NCBI RefSeq assembly: GCF_021390475.1
Contig: NZ_JAJUWS010000007.1
Span: forward strand, 1-64,000
Direction of reading: 5' to 3'
Source of the DNA: Streptomyces sp. ST2-7A
GTDB taxonomy: Bacteria; Actinomycetota; Actinomycetes; Streptomycetales; Streptomycetaceae
DNA length: 64,000 nucleotides
Shown here in pieces: positions 53,573 to 62,339 of this stretch (the stretch's first letter is position 1; each line of letters opens with the position of its first letter). Both the position numbers and the translations under genes were made by a program. Under the pieces are notes generated by a model. The model was not told the origin of the DNA. It was given only the letters and a program-made list of their open reading frames with translations, and did no database searches.

Positions 53573-53806
53573 CTAGGGAGGTGGCGCTGCGGCGGGGGTC
53601 ACGTACACAGTCAAGTGGGTGATCTGAACCACCAATTGAGCTCCCTCGGTTGCCCCCTCGCTTGATGCTTCACCTTCGCTGGGGTCGCTTCTTTCGCTCA
53701 CCGAAGGGCGACGCCCTATTTGTCCGATTAGCTGTCGTAAGGCTTCGGACCATCTCACCCCCCTGAGGGCTTCTCTGGCCTCTTCGCTTGTCGGGAGCCA
53801 ATCCAT
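53573..53806 (-). CDS. possible 77-residue protein with a TTA codon
   Basis: The frame starts at ATG 53806, with GGAGG about 9 bases upstream. It begins MDWLPTSEEAREALRGVRW and has a likely helix up to residue 32, then a Ser/Glu-rich stretch and a Pro/Ala end. Codon use is unlike the rest of the window: third positions are mixed, with TTA, CTA and ATA codons, so it is either recently acquired or not a gene. It stands between the decayed repeats and cas6 on the opposite strand. No family is recognised. Confidence 0.35.
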   Translation of the reverse strand: MDWLPTSEEAREALRGVRWSEALRQLIGQIGRRPSVSERSDPSEGEASSEGATEGAQLVVQITHLTVYVTPAAAPPP

Positions 53807-54062
53807 CACCACGAGCCTCCGGTTGGGAGTCGAGTACGGAGCGAGGCTAGCACCTCACGAGGCTTCGTAGGATCAAGATTCCCGAGTGGGACACAGCACG
53901 CACAACGAAGAAGATGCGAGGGTGATCATGGAGCATGGGGAGCTCCGCTCCTCTGATCTGCTGTTTCTCGGTTCTGGGTACGTTCCGTGATGACAGGTGC
54001 TTGAATGTATAGCCGCAAGGGGGCCGTGTCAGCGTCCCTCGACCTTTGGGGGGTGATCCGCG
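53807..54062. other. region upstream of the cas operon
   Basis: It holds no convincing gene. TATAGC at 54008-54013 could be a -10 box for the cas operon, but the -35 match is weak. GGGGGGT just before 54063 is a good ribosome site for the cas6 GTG start. Confidence 0.35.
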
Positions 54063-54791
54063 GTGCGATTGATGCTGTCCGTGACTACGACGGCGGGGGA
54101 GATTCCCTGGTCCGAGGTGCTGGCTCCGGGCCGCTCGCTCGTCTACGACGTGCTCGGTCGACAGGCTGCCGACCTTGGTGCACGCCTGCACGACACCGGC
54201 TGGGGCCCTCACCGGATGGTCCCCTTCGGGTACTCGGCCCCCGTGTTCCCCCGTGCGCCCCGCCGTCGCGGCAGTTACACGGCCGGTGGCCCCGGCACGA
54301 TCGAGATCGGCAGTCCGCTGCCGGAGGTCCTGGAGCCGCTGGCGCGCGGGCTGGCGGGTCGCGAACTGCTCGACTGGGGCGGGGTCGCGCTGCGCGTCAC
54401 CGGCCTGAAGGCGGTGGAGCCGCCGTCGTTCGACTCCGGCCGGGCCGTCTTCCGTACCGCCACGCCCGTGCTGATGAAGGGCTCGGGGCGGGACGACAGC
54501 GGCGAGCGCGTCACCCGGCAGGACTGGCTGCTGCCGGGTGATCCGGGCTGGCCGGAGTACCTGCAGCGGAACCTGGAGCGCAAGGCGGAGACGTTGGGGC
54601 TCAAGCCGGACATCCAGTTGGACTCGGTGGGCCGGATCGGCCCCAAGCGGTCGTTCTCCGTGGGGAAGGGCATGAAGCCCGGCTGCGCGGTGGAGGTCAC
54701 GCTCTCCGGTGATCCGGAGCTGCTGGCGGCTCTGTGGAGTTGGGGGCTGGGCCAGGGGAACTCCGCCGGTTTCGGATGGATCGCCGCATGA
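54063..54791 (+). CDS. cas6: CRISPR endoribonuclease Cas6
   Basis: Cas6 cuts the precursor RNA within each repeat to release crRNAs. The 242 residues start at GTG 54063 behind GGGGGGT; ATG 54072 is the alternative. Two RAMP-type halves are apparent, and the glycine-rich loop GLGQGNSAGFGWI lies at the extreme C-terminus, as in family members. His47/His50-region residues (WGPHRMVPFGY) may serve catalysis. It is the first gene of the operon, overlapping cas8 by 4 bases. Length and order fit type I-B of the Tneap variety. Confidence 0.9.
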   Translation: MRLMLSVTTTAGEIPWSEVLAPGRSLVYDVLGRQAADLGARLHDTGWGPHRMVPFGYSAPVFPRAPRRRGSYTAGGPGTIEIGSPLPEVLEPLARGLAGRELLDWGGVALRVTGLKAVEPPSFDSGRAVFRTATPVLMKGSGRDDSGERVTRQDWLLPGDPGWPEYLQRNLERKAETLGLKPDIQLDSVGRIGPKRSFSVGKGMKPGCAVEVTLSGDPELLAALWSWGLGQGNSAGFGWIAA

Positions 54792-56278
54792 GCCACACCG
54801 AATCGCACACCACGGAGGTTGCCCCGGACGCGGCCGAGCAGTACCGCCTGACGCTCACCCCGCATCCGCTCCAGCGGATCGGCGCGTACGCGCTGGCGGC
54901 GCTGGTGGAGTCCACCCCCGCCGAACTCACCCCCGACGACTTCCGTGCCGCCGTGGAGCGGATGACCGGTGACGCCGTCCGCGCCTCCGTCCGGGAGAGC
55001 AAGGCGCCGGACGGGTTCTGGCAGAAGGCCAGCCTCTCGTTCTTCCCCAACGCCCCGATGAATCACCCCGGTCGGTACAAGGGGAAGAACGAGGAGGGCG
55101 AACCGAAGACCGCCCGGGACGTACAGGAGGCCACCCGTCGCTGGCTCTCCCTGCCGGACCCGGCGACCTGGCCGGGCGCCGACTGCGCGCTCTGCGGGCG
55201 TCGGGCCATCGGGTGGTACGGCAAGCAGGACATGCCGTTGGCGGAGAGCCAGGCGTACCGCAACACCACGCCGCGCGGGCACGAGGGCACCGCGTTGTGC
55301 CACCCCTGCCTGTGCAGTTTCCACGCCCTGCCGTACGGCAGTCAGCTGACCGGCGGCACCTCCACCGCGCTGCACAGCTGGGACGAGAGGTTCACCGCGT
55401 ACACGGTCGGCCGGCGTGCCGCCCTCAACACGGGCGTCGCGGCGACCGGGGCCGCCCCGGGGAAGGAGCACACGCGCGAGGTCGTGGCGCTGAGGGCCCT
55501 GCGCGGTTACGCCGAGCCGCTGCGGGCCGGGGTGGATCTGCTGGTCTTCAACAACAACAACCGTGGCCAGGTGCTGGAGCGCCACCACCTGGACCAGCCG
55601 CTGGCGGAGTGGTTGAGCGGTCGGCACGCGGCGGGCCCGGGTTTCCGCGTCCTGGTGCGCGCCCACGCCACCGCCCGTACCTCCGGTTACGTCGTGCTCG
55701 GCCGCAACGCCTTCCGTGCCCCGGAACGCATCCTCGGCGCCTCCGCCCGTTGGCTGTTGCGCGCCGCCGCCGTGCCGGAGCTGCGCGAGGACCGCCGGCT
55801 GCTGTCGGCGCTGTTGAGAACGTTCGCTGAAAAGGTGATGCAGGTGCAGGAGAAGGACCTGGACGAGATCCGGGCGGTCGCCCGCAAGCTCGCGTACCAG
55901 CTGGGCAAGGAGGAGAGCTGGTCGGGGCTGAAACAACTGCGCAGGTATTCGCGGGAGCCCGCCGGTCTGCGGCGTTGGCTGACCAACCAGGGCATCAAGT
56001 GGGCCTGTCTCGACCCCGGGCTTCCCGAGAACGGCGTCAAGAAGGAACTCGAAGGCCCTCTGGTGAGCGAGCGGGCCTACCTCCTGCTGCTCGACCCGTC
56101 GCCGAACTCCCGGGCCTGGCTGCACCGGGACCTGCTCCTGGTCGGCGTGCTGGAGGAGTTGGACCGGCTCGGTTGGCACCTGAAGGGGGACCGGGCGCAG
56201 GAGGCCATGAAGGAACTCCACCGGGACACGAACGACGAGGACAACGAGCTGCTGTCGGATGAGGAGGGGGAGCGATGA
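54788..56278 (+). CDS. cas8b1: type I-B Cascade large subunit Cas8b1 (Cst1 type)
   Basis: Cas8 recognises the PAM and seeds target unwinding in Cascade. From ATG 54788, overlapping the cas6 stop, it has 496 residues. A four-cysteine zinc-binding site (Cys133/Cys136 in CALC and Cys171/Cys174 in CHPC) is the mark of the Cst1/Cas8b group. NNNNRGQVLERHHLDQPL and SARWLLRAAAVPEL lie in the middle, and the last 120 residues are helical. Large subunits diverge fast, so the family call also rests on position between cas6 and cas7. Confidence 0.85.
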   Translation: MSHTESHTTEVAPDAAEQYRLTLTPHPLQRIGAYALAALVESTPAELTPDDFRAAVERMTGDAVRASVRESKAPDGFWQKASLSFFPNAPMNHPGRYKGKNEEGEPKTARDVQEATRRWLSLPDPATWPGADCALCGRRAIGWYGKQDMPLAESQAYRNTTPRGHEGTALCHPCLCSFHALPYGSQLTGGTSTALHSWDERFTAYTVGRRAALNTGVAATGAAPGKEHTREVVALRALRGYAEPLRAGVDLLVFNNNNRGQVLERHHLDQPLAEWLSGRHAAGPGFRVLVRAHATARTSGYVVLGRNAFRAPERILGASARWLLRAAAVPELREDRRLLSALLRTFAEKVMQVQEKDLDEIRAVARKLAYQLGKEESWSGLKQLRRYSREPAGLRRWLTNQGIKWACLDPGLPENGVKKELEGPLVSERAYLLLLDPSPNSRAWLHRDLLLVGVLEELDRLGWHLKGDRAQEAMKELHRDTNDEDNELLSDEEGER

Positions 56279-57300
56279 CGTTCCTGGTGGGCAAGATCGT
56301 CGAGGACATCAACGCCGGCGCGCCGAACAACGGCGAGGGCGAGGACAACATCGGCGTGGTCAAGAGCCTGCGGGTGGGCCGGGACACCCACCCGTACGTC
56401 TCCGCGCAGGCGTTCCGCCGCTGGCTTCGGGATTCGCTCCCGGCCGCCGAGCCGCGTTCGGAGGTGACGCGCAGCGGCACCGGCAAGAACCAGCAGGCGT
56501 ACACCCGGGGCCGCCCGGACCACTTCCTGGACGACGATCTCTTCGGTTACATGGTCGCCGTCAAGAAGGAGAACTTCCAGCGGGACACCGTGCTGGCCAC
56601 CGGCACGCTGGTCTCCGTCGTTCCGCAGTCCATCACCAAGGACTTCGGCACCATGAGCCGGGGGTTCGCCGCCGGCGAGCACCCCGTGATCCACCAGCAC
56701 CAGCTGTACAGCGCCGTGCTGGCCGGGGATCTGCTGCTGGACCTGCCCCGGGTCGGGGTCTTCGAGACGGACGGCAGCGGCCTGCGCGTGGCCATGCCGA
56801 AGGCCGCCGCCGAGGAGGCGGTGAAGGCCGGGGCGCAGACCACGACCTTCCGGGGGAACGCCTCGGTGCGGCTGTCGCTGGAGGAGCGCCGCCGCCGGGT
56901 CGCGGTGCTGCTGCGGGCGCTGGCCTCGCTGCGCGGCGGCGCCAAGCGGTCCCTGCACTACGGTGACCGCACCCCCGCCCTGGTGTTGCTCGCCCCGATG
57001 AAGGGCGGTGTCAACCCGTTCACCCGCATCGTGGTCAACCGCGAGTCCGCCCCCTTCTTCGACACCGACGTGTTGCGGGAGGAGATGACGGCCTGGGCGG
57101 ACGAGATCGACGGTCCCGTCTCCATCGGCTGGGCCCCCGGCTTCCTGGGCGACCAGCGGGACCGGGTGAAGCGGGAGTTGAAGGACCTGATGGAGGCGGG
57201 GAGGTTGGTCGTGGACCATCCCCGGACGGTCCTCGGCGACCTGGCCCGCCGCTTCGAGGAGGGTGAGCTGGACGGCTGGTTCGAGGATCGGCCCGCATGA
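56275..57300 (+). CDS. cas7: Cascade backbone protein Cas7 (Cst2/DevR family)
   Basis: Cas7 polymerises along the crRNA to form the Cascade backbone. The 341 residues begin with MTFLVGKIVEDINAGAPNNG, followed by GVVKSLRVGRDTHPYVSAQAFRRWLR, diagnostic of the DevR/Cst2 family, where RRWLR lies in the conserved helix. A later LLDLPRVGVFE and RSLHYGDRTPALVLLAPM complete the fold. It overlaps cas8 and cas5 by 4 bases each. The DevR name comes from the Myxococcus dev CRISPR genes and has no link to the DevR-like response regulator in this window. Confidence 0.93.
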   Translation: MTFLVGKIVEDINAGAPNNGEGEDNIGVVKSLRVGRDTHPYVSAQAFRRWLRDSLPAAEPRSEVTRSGTGKNQQAYTRGRPDHFLDDDLFGYMVAVKKENFQRDTVLATGTLVSVVPQSITKDFGTMSRGFAAGEHPVIHQHQLYSAVLAGDLLLDLPRVGVFETDGSGLRVAMPKAAAEEAVKAGAQTTTFRGNASVRLSLEERRRRVAVLLRALASLRGGAKRSLHYGDRTPALVLLAPMKGGVNPFTRIVVNRESAPFFDTDVLREEMTAWADEIDGPVSIGWAPGFLGDQRDRVKRELKDLMEAGRLVVDHPRTVLGDLARRFEEGELDGWFEDRPA

Positions 57301-58046
57301 GCCCGATCGCGGACACGGCCGCCGTGGTGTCCACGGCGGCCGGCGACGCCCGGCCGACCGTCGCGGCCCGGGCCCTGGAGGTCACCGTCACGGCCCCCGT
57401 GGTCTCCTTCCGCGACCCGCTCTACTCGGGCGTGCAGGTCACCCTGCCTTGTCCGTCGCCCGCGACGGTCGGCGGCATGTTGGCCGCCGCGGCGGGCGGC
57501 TGGGACCGGGTGGACGAGAAGTTGGGGTTCGCGTTCACCTTCCGGGCCGGCGGGACGGGCGTGGACCTGGAGACGTACCACCCGCTGGAGCCCGGACGCG
57601 GGTCCGCGCAGCCCGCCCCGCGCAACCGGGAGTTCCTCGCGGACGTGACCCTGTGCCTGTGGCTGTGGGACGACCCGGAGCTGTGGCGGCGGCGCCTGCG
57701 GCGTCCCCGGTGGCCGCTGAGGCTGGGGCGCAGCCAGGATCTCATCGGCCTGTCGATCGCCGAGGACACCGTGCCGCTGTACGAGGAGCCGGGGCACCTG
57801 GGCGCCGCCCTGGCCGTGCACGGCCCCGACCTGGACCCGGCCGCCGGCAGGCAACTGCGCATGCCCTGCGCCGTCACGCCGGACCGCGACGCCACCCGCT
57901 GGGGCACCTTCAGGTTCGACGTCACCGGCCGGTCGCGCCACCCGGTGCCGGGCAGTTGGTCCACCGCCGACGGCCGGGCCGTTGTCCCGCTCCCCTCCCC
58001 GCATCCGGCGACCGTGCGGCGCCCCGGCCGGGAGGCGGCCGGGTGA
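57297..58046 (+). CDS. cas5: Cascade subunit Cas5 (Cas5t type)
   Basis: Cas5 caps the 5' handle of the crRNA and contacts Cas8. The 249 residues have a 20-residue lead, then the RAMP fold starting VTVTAPVVSFRDPLYSGVQV and the conserved PCPSPATVGGMLAAAAG glycine/proline turn. This opening is typical of Cas5 in type I-B. The C-terminal half is Pro/Arg-rich (RFDVTGRSRHPVPGSW). The start overlaps cas7 and the stop overlaps the cas3 GTG. Confidence 0.92.
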   Translation: MSPIADTAAVVSTAAGDARPTVAARALEVTVTAPVVSFRDPLYSGVQVTLPCPSPATVGGMLAAAAGGWDRVDEKLGFAFTFRAGGTGVDLETYHPLEPGRGSAQPAPRNREFLADVTLCLWLWDDPELWRRRLRRPRWPLRLGRSQDLIGLSIAEDTVPLYEEPGHLGAALAVHGPDLDPAAGRQLRMPCAVTPDRDATRWGTFRFDVTGRSRHPVPGSWSTADGRAVVPLPSPHPATVRRPGREAAG

Positions 58047-60481
58047 GTCTCCCCACCGGGCCGGTCGGCCCGCCGCTCGACCGCCTGCTGGCGAAGAGCG
58101 CCCGGGACGGCCGCCCGCCGGAAACCCTGGTCGAGCACCTGTGGGCCACTCTCCGCGCCGCCGAGGCGCTGTGCGCCCGCACCGGCCGGATCACGGCCGC
58201 GGAGGGGCCGCTGAACGGCGTGTTCCGGCAGGCCGTGGCGCTGGCCGCGCTCTGCCACGACGCCGGGAAGATCCCCGGCGGCTTCCAGGACATGGTGTGC
58301 GGGCGGGCGAAGACCTGGGGAGAGCGGCACGAGGTGCTGTCCCTGGGATTCCTGTCCCCGCTGATCGCGGACCCGGCGCTGCTCGAATGGGTCGCCCTCG
58401 GCGTGGTCACCCACCACCGCCCCCTGCACGACGACGAGGCGCGGGGCATCCAACGCCTCTACGGGAACGACGAGGTCACGGACCTGCGCGAGCGGTTCGA
58501 CCGGATCACCCCCGGTGCCCCCACCGCTCTCCTGGAGTGGCTGCGGGCCACGGCGGCGGAGTCCTCCCTCCCGGTGGGGACGGGCGACGCCGCGCCCTTC
58601 GCGGAGAACGACCTGTACGCACTGAGTCGGGAGCTGCTGGGAAAGGTCCTCAACCACTGGGTCAGGGAAGACGCCGCTCCCGGCGAGGGCCTGGCCGCCG
58701 TACTGCTCCAGGGCGCGGTGACGGCGGCCGACCGCCTGTCCTCCGCTCACGGCGACCTGCACTCCCACCAGCCGATCGGCGAGGGGTTCCGCGAACGGCT
58801 GGAGCACGGGTTCGCCGCCCGGGGCCGCACCCCGCGCGAACACCAGCTCCGCGCCGCCGACCACTCCGGCCACCTGCTGCTGCGTGCCCCCACCGGCAGC
58901 GGCAAGACCGAGGCGGCCCTGCTGTGGGCCGCCCGGCAGGTCCGGGACATCGCCGAGGACACCGGTGGTGTCCCGCGCCTCTACTACACCCTGCCGTACC
59001 TGGCCTCCATCAACGCCATGACCGAACGGCTCGGTGACCTCCTCGGGGACCACGAGGTGGTGGGCGTGGCACACTCGCGGGCTGCCTCCCACCACCTCGC
59101 GACCGCGATCACCCCCGAGGACGGACACACCGCGCGGGCCGGCGCCGCCGCCCGCGCCGTGGCCCGCGCGGAGGCGACCCGACTGTTCCGGGAGACGGTC
59201 CGGGTCGGTACCCCGTACCAACTGCTGCGGTCCGCCCTCGCCGGCCCGGAGAACGCCGGCGTGCTGCTCGACAGCTGCAACTCCGTCTTCGTCCTGGACG
59301 AACTGCACGCCTACGACTCCCAACGGCTCGGCTACGTGCTCGCCATGGCCGGCCTGTGGAAGGACCTCGGCGGACGCGTCGCCGTCCTGTCGGCCACCCT
59401 CCCGGACGCCCTCGCCGACGCCGTCGGCGAGGCGCTGGGGGAGCCCCCGCACCTCATCGACTGCCCCGACATCGGCTTGCCCCACCGCCACCGCGTCCGC
59501 ATCCGGGCGCACCACCTCACCGACGCCCCGGCGGTCGAGGAGATCGGCGAACGCCTGCGGGCCGGGGAGGCGGTCCTGGTGGTCGCCAACAACGTCGCGC
59601 ACGCCATCGACCTCTTCGGGACACTGGCACCCCTCGCGATCGAGGCGAATGACGACGACCCCGACGCCGCGACCCTCCTCCACTCCCGGTTCCGGCGCGG
59701 GGATCGCGGCGCCATCGAGAAACGGGTGCGCGAGCGCTTCGGCACCGGCCTCGCCCCCCGGCGGGGCGGACTGCTGGTGGCCACCCAGGTCGTGGAGGTC
59801 TCCCTGGACGTGGACTTCGAGGTCCTGTTCACCTCGGCCGCGCCGCTGGAGGCCATGCTGCAACGGTTCGGCCGGGTCAACCGCGTCGCGGCACGCCCAC
59901 CGGCCGACGTCATCGTGCACGAACCCGCCTGGACGAAACGGCGCGGCAAACAGGACGCGGCGAGAGGAGAGGAAGTCTTCGCCGACGGCGTCTACGAGCG
60001 GGAACCGGTGACCCTCGGCCTGGACATCCTCCGGGACCACGACGGGAAGCCGGCCGACGAGGCGGAGGCCACCCGCTGGCTCAACCGCGTCTACGCGAGC
60101 GACTGGGGAAACCACTGGCGGGAGCAGGTGAAGGAGCAACGGGACTCCTTCGCCTCCTCCTTCCTCCGCTTCCACCGGCCCTTCGACGACCGGTCGGGCC
60201 TGGCCGAGAGGTTCGACGAACTCTTCGACGGCACCGAGGCCATCCTCGACACCGACCGGGAGGCGTACGGGGAGGCGCTGGTCTCCGCCCATCGCCGGGC
60301 CGGTCGCCTGCTCGCCGACGACCTGCTGATCCCGCTTCCCCACTGGGCGGGCCCCACCGCCGGGTGGGACCGCCGCCTCAAGGTCCGTGTCGTCCAGGGC
60401 GACTACGACGAACGCCTCGGCCTGACCGCCGTGCACACCCGGGGTACCGAATCCGCCTACCAACCGGGAGAGGTGCTGTGA
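58043..60481 (+). CDS. cas3: CRISPR helicase-nuclease Cas3
   Basis: Cas3 is recruited by target-bound Cascade and degrades the DNA. I chose GTG 58043, overlapping the cas5 stop; the longer frame reads back through cas5. It has 812 residues. The N-terminal HD nuclease domain has LCHDAGKIPGGF (His72/Asp73) and THHRPLHDDEA. The SF2 helicase has Walker A APTGSGKT (Lys288), DELH (Asp419), SATLPDAL, and VVEVSLDVD with QRFGRVNR (Gln607 on). An accessory C-terminal region follows. HD and helicase are fused in one chain and all catalytic motifs are intact, so interference is expected to be active. Confidence 0.95.
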   Translation: MSLPTGPVGPPLDRLLAKSARDGRPPETLVEHLWATLRAAEALCARTGRITAAEGPLNGVFRQAVALAALCHDAGKIPGGFQDMVCGRAKTWGERHEVLSLGFLSPLIADPALLEWVALGVVTHHRPLHDDEARGIQRLYGNDEVTDLRERFDRITPGAPTALLEWLRATAAESSLPVGTGDAAPFAENDLYALSRELLGKVLNHWVREDAAPGEGLAAVLLQGAVTAADRLSSAHGDLHSHQPIGEGFRERLEHGFAARGRTPREHQLRAADHSGHLLLRAPTGSGKTEAALLWAARQVRDIAEDTGGVPRLYYTLPYLASINAMTERLGDLLGDHEVVGVAHSRAASHHLATAITPEDGHTARAGAAARAVARAEATRLFRETVRVGTPYQLLRSALAGPENAGVLLDSCNSVFVLDELHAYDSQRLGYVLAMAGLWKDLGGRVAVLSATLPDALADAVGEALGEPPHLIDCPDIGLPHRHRVRIRAHHLTDAPAVEEIGERLRAGEAVLVVANNVAHAIDLFGTLAPLAIEANDDDPDAATLLHSRFRRGDRGAIEKRVRERFGTGLAPRRGGLLVATQVVEVSLDVDFEVLFTSAAPLEAMLQRFGRVNRVAARPPADVIVHEPAWTKRRGKQDAARGEEVFADGVYEREPVTLGLDILRDHDGKPADEAEATRWLNRVYASDWGNHWREQVKEQRDSFASSFLRFHRPFDDRSGLAERFDELFDGTEAILDTDREAYGEALVSAHRRAGRLLADDLLIPLPHWAGPTAGWDRRLKVRVVQGDYDERLGLTAVHTRGTESAYQPGEVL

Positions 60482-60975
60482 TCGACACCGAGGACGTGGG
60501 CGGCGTCCACATCAAGTACCTCTACCACTGCCCCCGCCAACTCTGGCTCTACTTGCGCGGCATCCGCCCCGAACACCTCAACTCCGCCGTGCGGGTCGGC
60601 GAGGCCGTGCACGAGACCTCCTACACCCGGGGCACGCCGGTGGATCTCGGCGCAGCCCGACTGGACTTCGTGGACGGCCGACAGTGGGTCCACGAGGTGA
60701 AGTCCTCCGGCAAACCCAGCGAGGCCGACCGCGCGCAGGGCCGCCACTACTGCCACCGACTGCACCGCGTCGGCGTCGAGGCGCGGGGCACGATCCTGCA
60801 CTACCCCTCCACCCGCCGTACGGTGCGTCACCCGTACACCCAAGAGGAAGCCGAACAAGCCGAACGGGACATCGCCGAGGTACTGGCCGTGGCCGCCCGC
60901 CCCACCTCGCCGGACCGACTCGCCCGCAGCCGCTGCCGTGGCTGCTCGTTCACCGATTACTGCTGGACGGAATGA
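60478..60975 (+). CDS. cas4: CRISPR adaptation nuclease Cas4
   Basis: Cas4 trims prespacers and helps select the PAM side. From GTG 60478, overlapping the cas3 stop, it has 165 residues. The iron-sulfur cysteines are Cys18 (YHCPRQLWLY) and Cys153/Cys156/Cys162 (CRGCSFTDYCW). The RecB-type nuclease residues Asp63, Glu73 and Lys75 (HEVKSSGK), with the QGRHYCHRL segment, are present. The stop is one base away from the cas1 start. Confidence 0.95.
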   Translation: MIDTEDVGGVHIKYLYHCPRQLWLYLRGIRPEHLNSAVRVGEAVHETSYTRGTPVDLGAARLDFVDGRQWVHEVKSSGKPSEADRAQGRHYCHRLHRVGVEARGTILHYPSTRRTVRHPYTQEEAEQAERDIAEVLAVAARPTSPDRLARSRCRGCSFTDYCWTE

Positions 60976-60976
60976 G

Positions 60977-61957
60977 ATGCCCGCCGCCACCCGCACCTAC
61001 TGGCTGACCGGCCCCTGCCGCATCCGGCGCAAGGACCAGTCGCTGGTCATCGAACTCGAAGCCGGACGCAACGCGCACGTCCCGGTGACGGACGTGCGCG
61101 ACATCGTCGCCTGCGCCGAGACCGACATCAACACCTCGGTCATCTCCCTGCTCAACCGGAACCGGATCAACGTCCACTTCCTCAGCTACTACGGCGATTA
61201 CGCCGGCTCCCTCCTCACCTCGGAGGTCAACACCTCGGGCGAGACCGTCGCCGCCCAGGCCCGACTGTCAGCCGACCCGGCGGCGGCCCTGGCCGTCGCC
61301 CGCGCCATCGCCGAGGCGACCGCCTTCAACGTGCGACGGGTGGTGGACCGCTCACTGCTCGCCCGACCGTACGAGACGCTGCGGGCCTCACTCCCGGAGG
61401 CCGGCACACCCACGGCCGTCATGGGGGTGGAGGGCACCTTCCGGCGCTCGGCATGGGAAGTGCTGGACACCAAGCTGCCCGACTGGCTCCAACTCCACGG
61501 CCGCTCCCGCAAGCCCCCGGCCAACGCCGGTAACGCCTTCATCAGTTACGTCAACGGCATCGTCTACGCCAGGACCCTGACCGCTGTGCGTCTCACCGCC
61601 CTGCACAGCGGCCTCGCCTTCCTGCACAGCACGATGGAACGCCAACGACACTCGCTGGTCCTCGACCTCTCCGAGATGTTCAAGCCGCTCTTCGCGGAAC
61701 GCCTGTTGCTGCGCATGGCCAACCGGAAACAACTCAAGCCGGCGCACTTCGACAGCGGGGTCAACCAGGCGATGCTCAGCGAGACCGGGCGCAAGCTGGT
61801 CGTGCAGACCGTCCGCGACGAGTTCGCCACCACGGTCGCCCACCGCACGCTCAACCGGTCGGTCGCGTACGACGAACTGCTCTATCTCGACGCCCTCTCC
61901 CTGTCCCGGCACTGCCTGGAGGGCACCCCGTACAAGCCGTTCCGAATCTGGTGGTGA
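60977..61957 (+). CDS. cas1: CRISPR integrase Cas1
   Basis: Cas1 inserts new spacers into the array at the leader end. With ATG 60977 it has 326 residues. The catalytic triad is Glu152 (GVEGTFRRSAW), His217 (FLHSTMERQRHS) and Asp230 (LVLDLSE). The N-terminal beta domain shows ISLLNRNRINVHFLSYYGDY, the usual Cas1 wording. The C-terminal part ends normally (YKPFRIWW). It lies 6 bases before cas2, so the adaptation complex is produced together. Confidence 0.96.
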   Translation: MPAATRTYWLTGPCRIRRKDQSLVIELEAGRNAHVPVTDVRDIVACAETDINTSVISLLNRNRINVHFLSYYGDYAGSLLTSEVNTSGETVAAQARLSADPAAALAVARAIAEATAFNVRRVVDRSLLARPYETLRASLPEAGTPTAVMGVEGTFRRSAWEVLDTKLPDWLQLHGRSRKPPANAGNAFISYVNGIVYARTLTAVRLTALHSGLAFLHSTMERQRHSLVLDLSEMFKPLFAERLLLRMANRKQLKPAHFDSGVNQAMLSETGRKLVVQTVRDEFATTVAHRTLNRSVAYDELLYLDALSLSRHCLEGTPYKPFRIWW

Positions 61958-61963
61958 GCCCCG

Positions 61964-62227
61964 ATGCACGTGGTCGTCGTCTACGACACGGACGCCAAAC
62001 GCAACGCCCGCATCCTCCGCACCTGCCGCAAGTACCTGCACCACGTGCAGCGCAGCGTCTTCGAGGGACAACTCAGCCAGGCACAACTCCGCCTCTTCCG
62101 CGCGGAGGTCGAATCGGTCCTGGACCTGTCGTACGACAACGTCCTCGTCTACACCTTCCCGCCGGGAACCACCCCGGTGCGCATGGAGTGGGGAGCGGTC
62201 CGGGCAATGCCGACGGACGTACTCTGA
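61964..62227 (+). CDS. cas2: CRISPR adaptation protein Cas2
   Basis: Cas2 bridges two Cas1 dimers during spacer integration. The 87 residues begin MHVVVVYDTDAKRNARI with the conserved Asp8, then CRKYLHHVQRSVFEGQLS, and a ferredoxin-like ending. The length is standard. It is the last gene of the operon, 112 bases before the first repeat. Confidence 0.95.
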   Translation: MHVVVVYDTDAKRNARILRTCRKYLHHVQRSVFEGQLSQAQLRLFRAEVESVLDLSYDNVLVYTFPPGTTPVRMEWGAVRAMPTDVL

Positions 62228-62339
62228 GGACCCGGATTTCAGCGACTCTCCGGGGTTTCGTGCACTACCGGAGGTTCGCTGAAAAACCGCCCCCGATCCC
62301 GCCGCCTGGACCATGTCTGACCTGGACCTTCACAATGGG
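62228..62339 (+). promoter_or_regulatory. CRISPR leader with an extended hairpin
   Basis: The 112 bases between the cas2 stop and repeat 1 carry TTTCAGCGA (62237-62245) pairing with TCGCTGAAA (62276-62284), with inner TCCGG/CCGGA arms. The left part is duplicated upstream of cas6. It may be a leader element recognised during integration or a terminator for cas2. No clear -35/-10 pair is evident. Confidence 0.65.

Noticed and set aside
53847-54212. A 121-codon minus-strand frame overlapping the start of cas6
   Set aside because: It overlaps a clear cas6 gene and its promoter region, and has no recognisable features.
56275-57300. Linking Cas7 (DevR family name) to the DevR-like response regulator
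   Set aside because: The shared name is coincidental; one is a RAMP-fold CRISPR protein, the other a receiver-HTH regulator.
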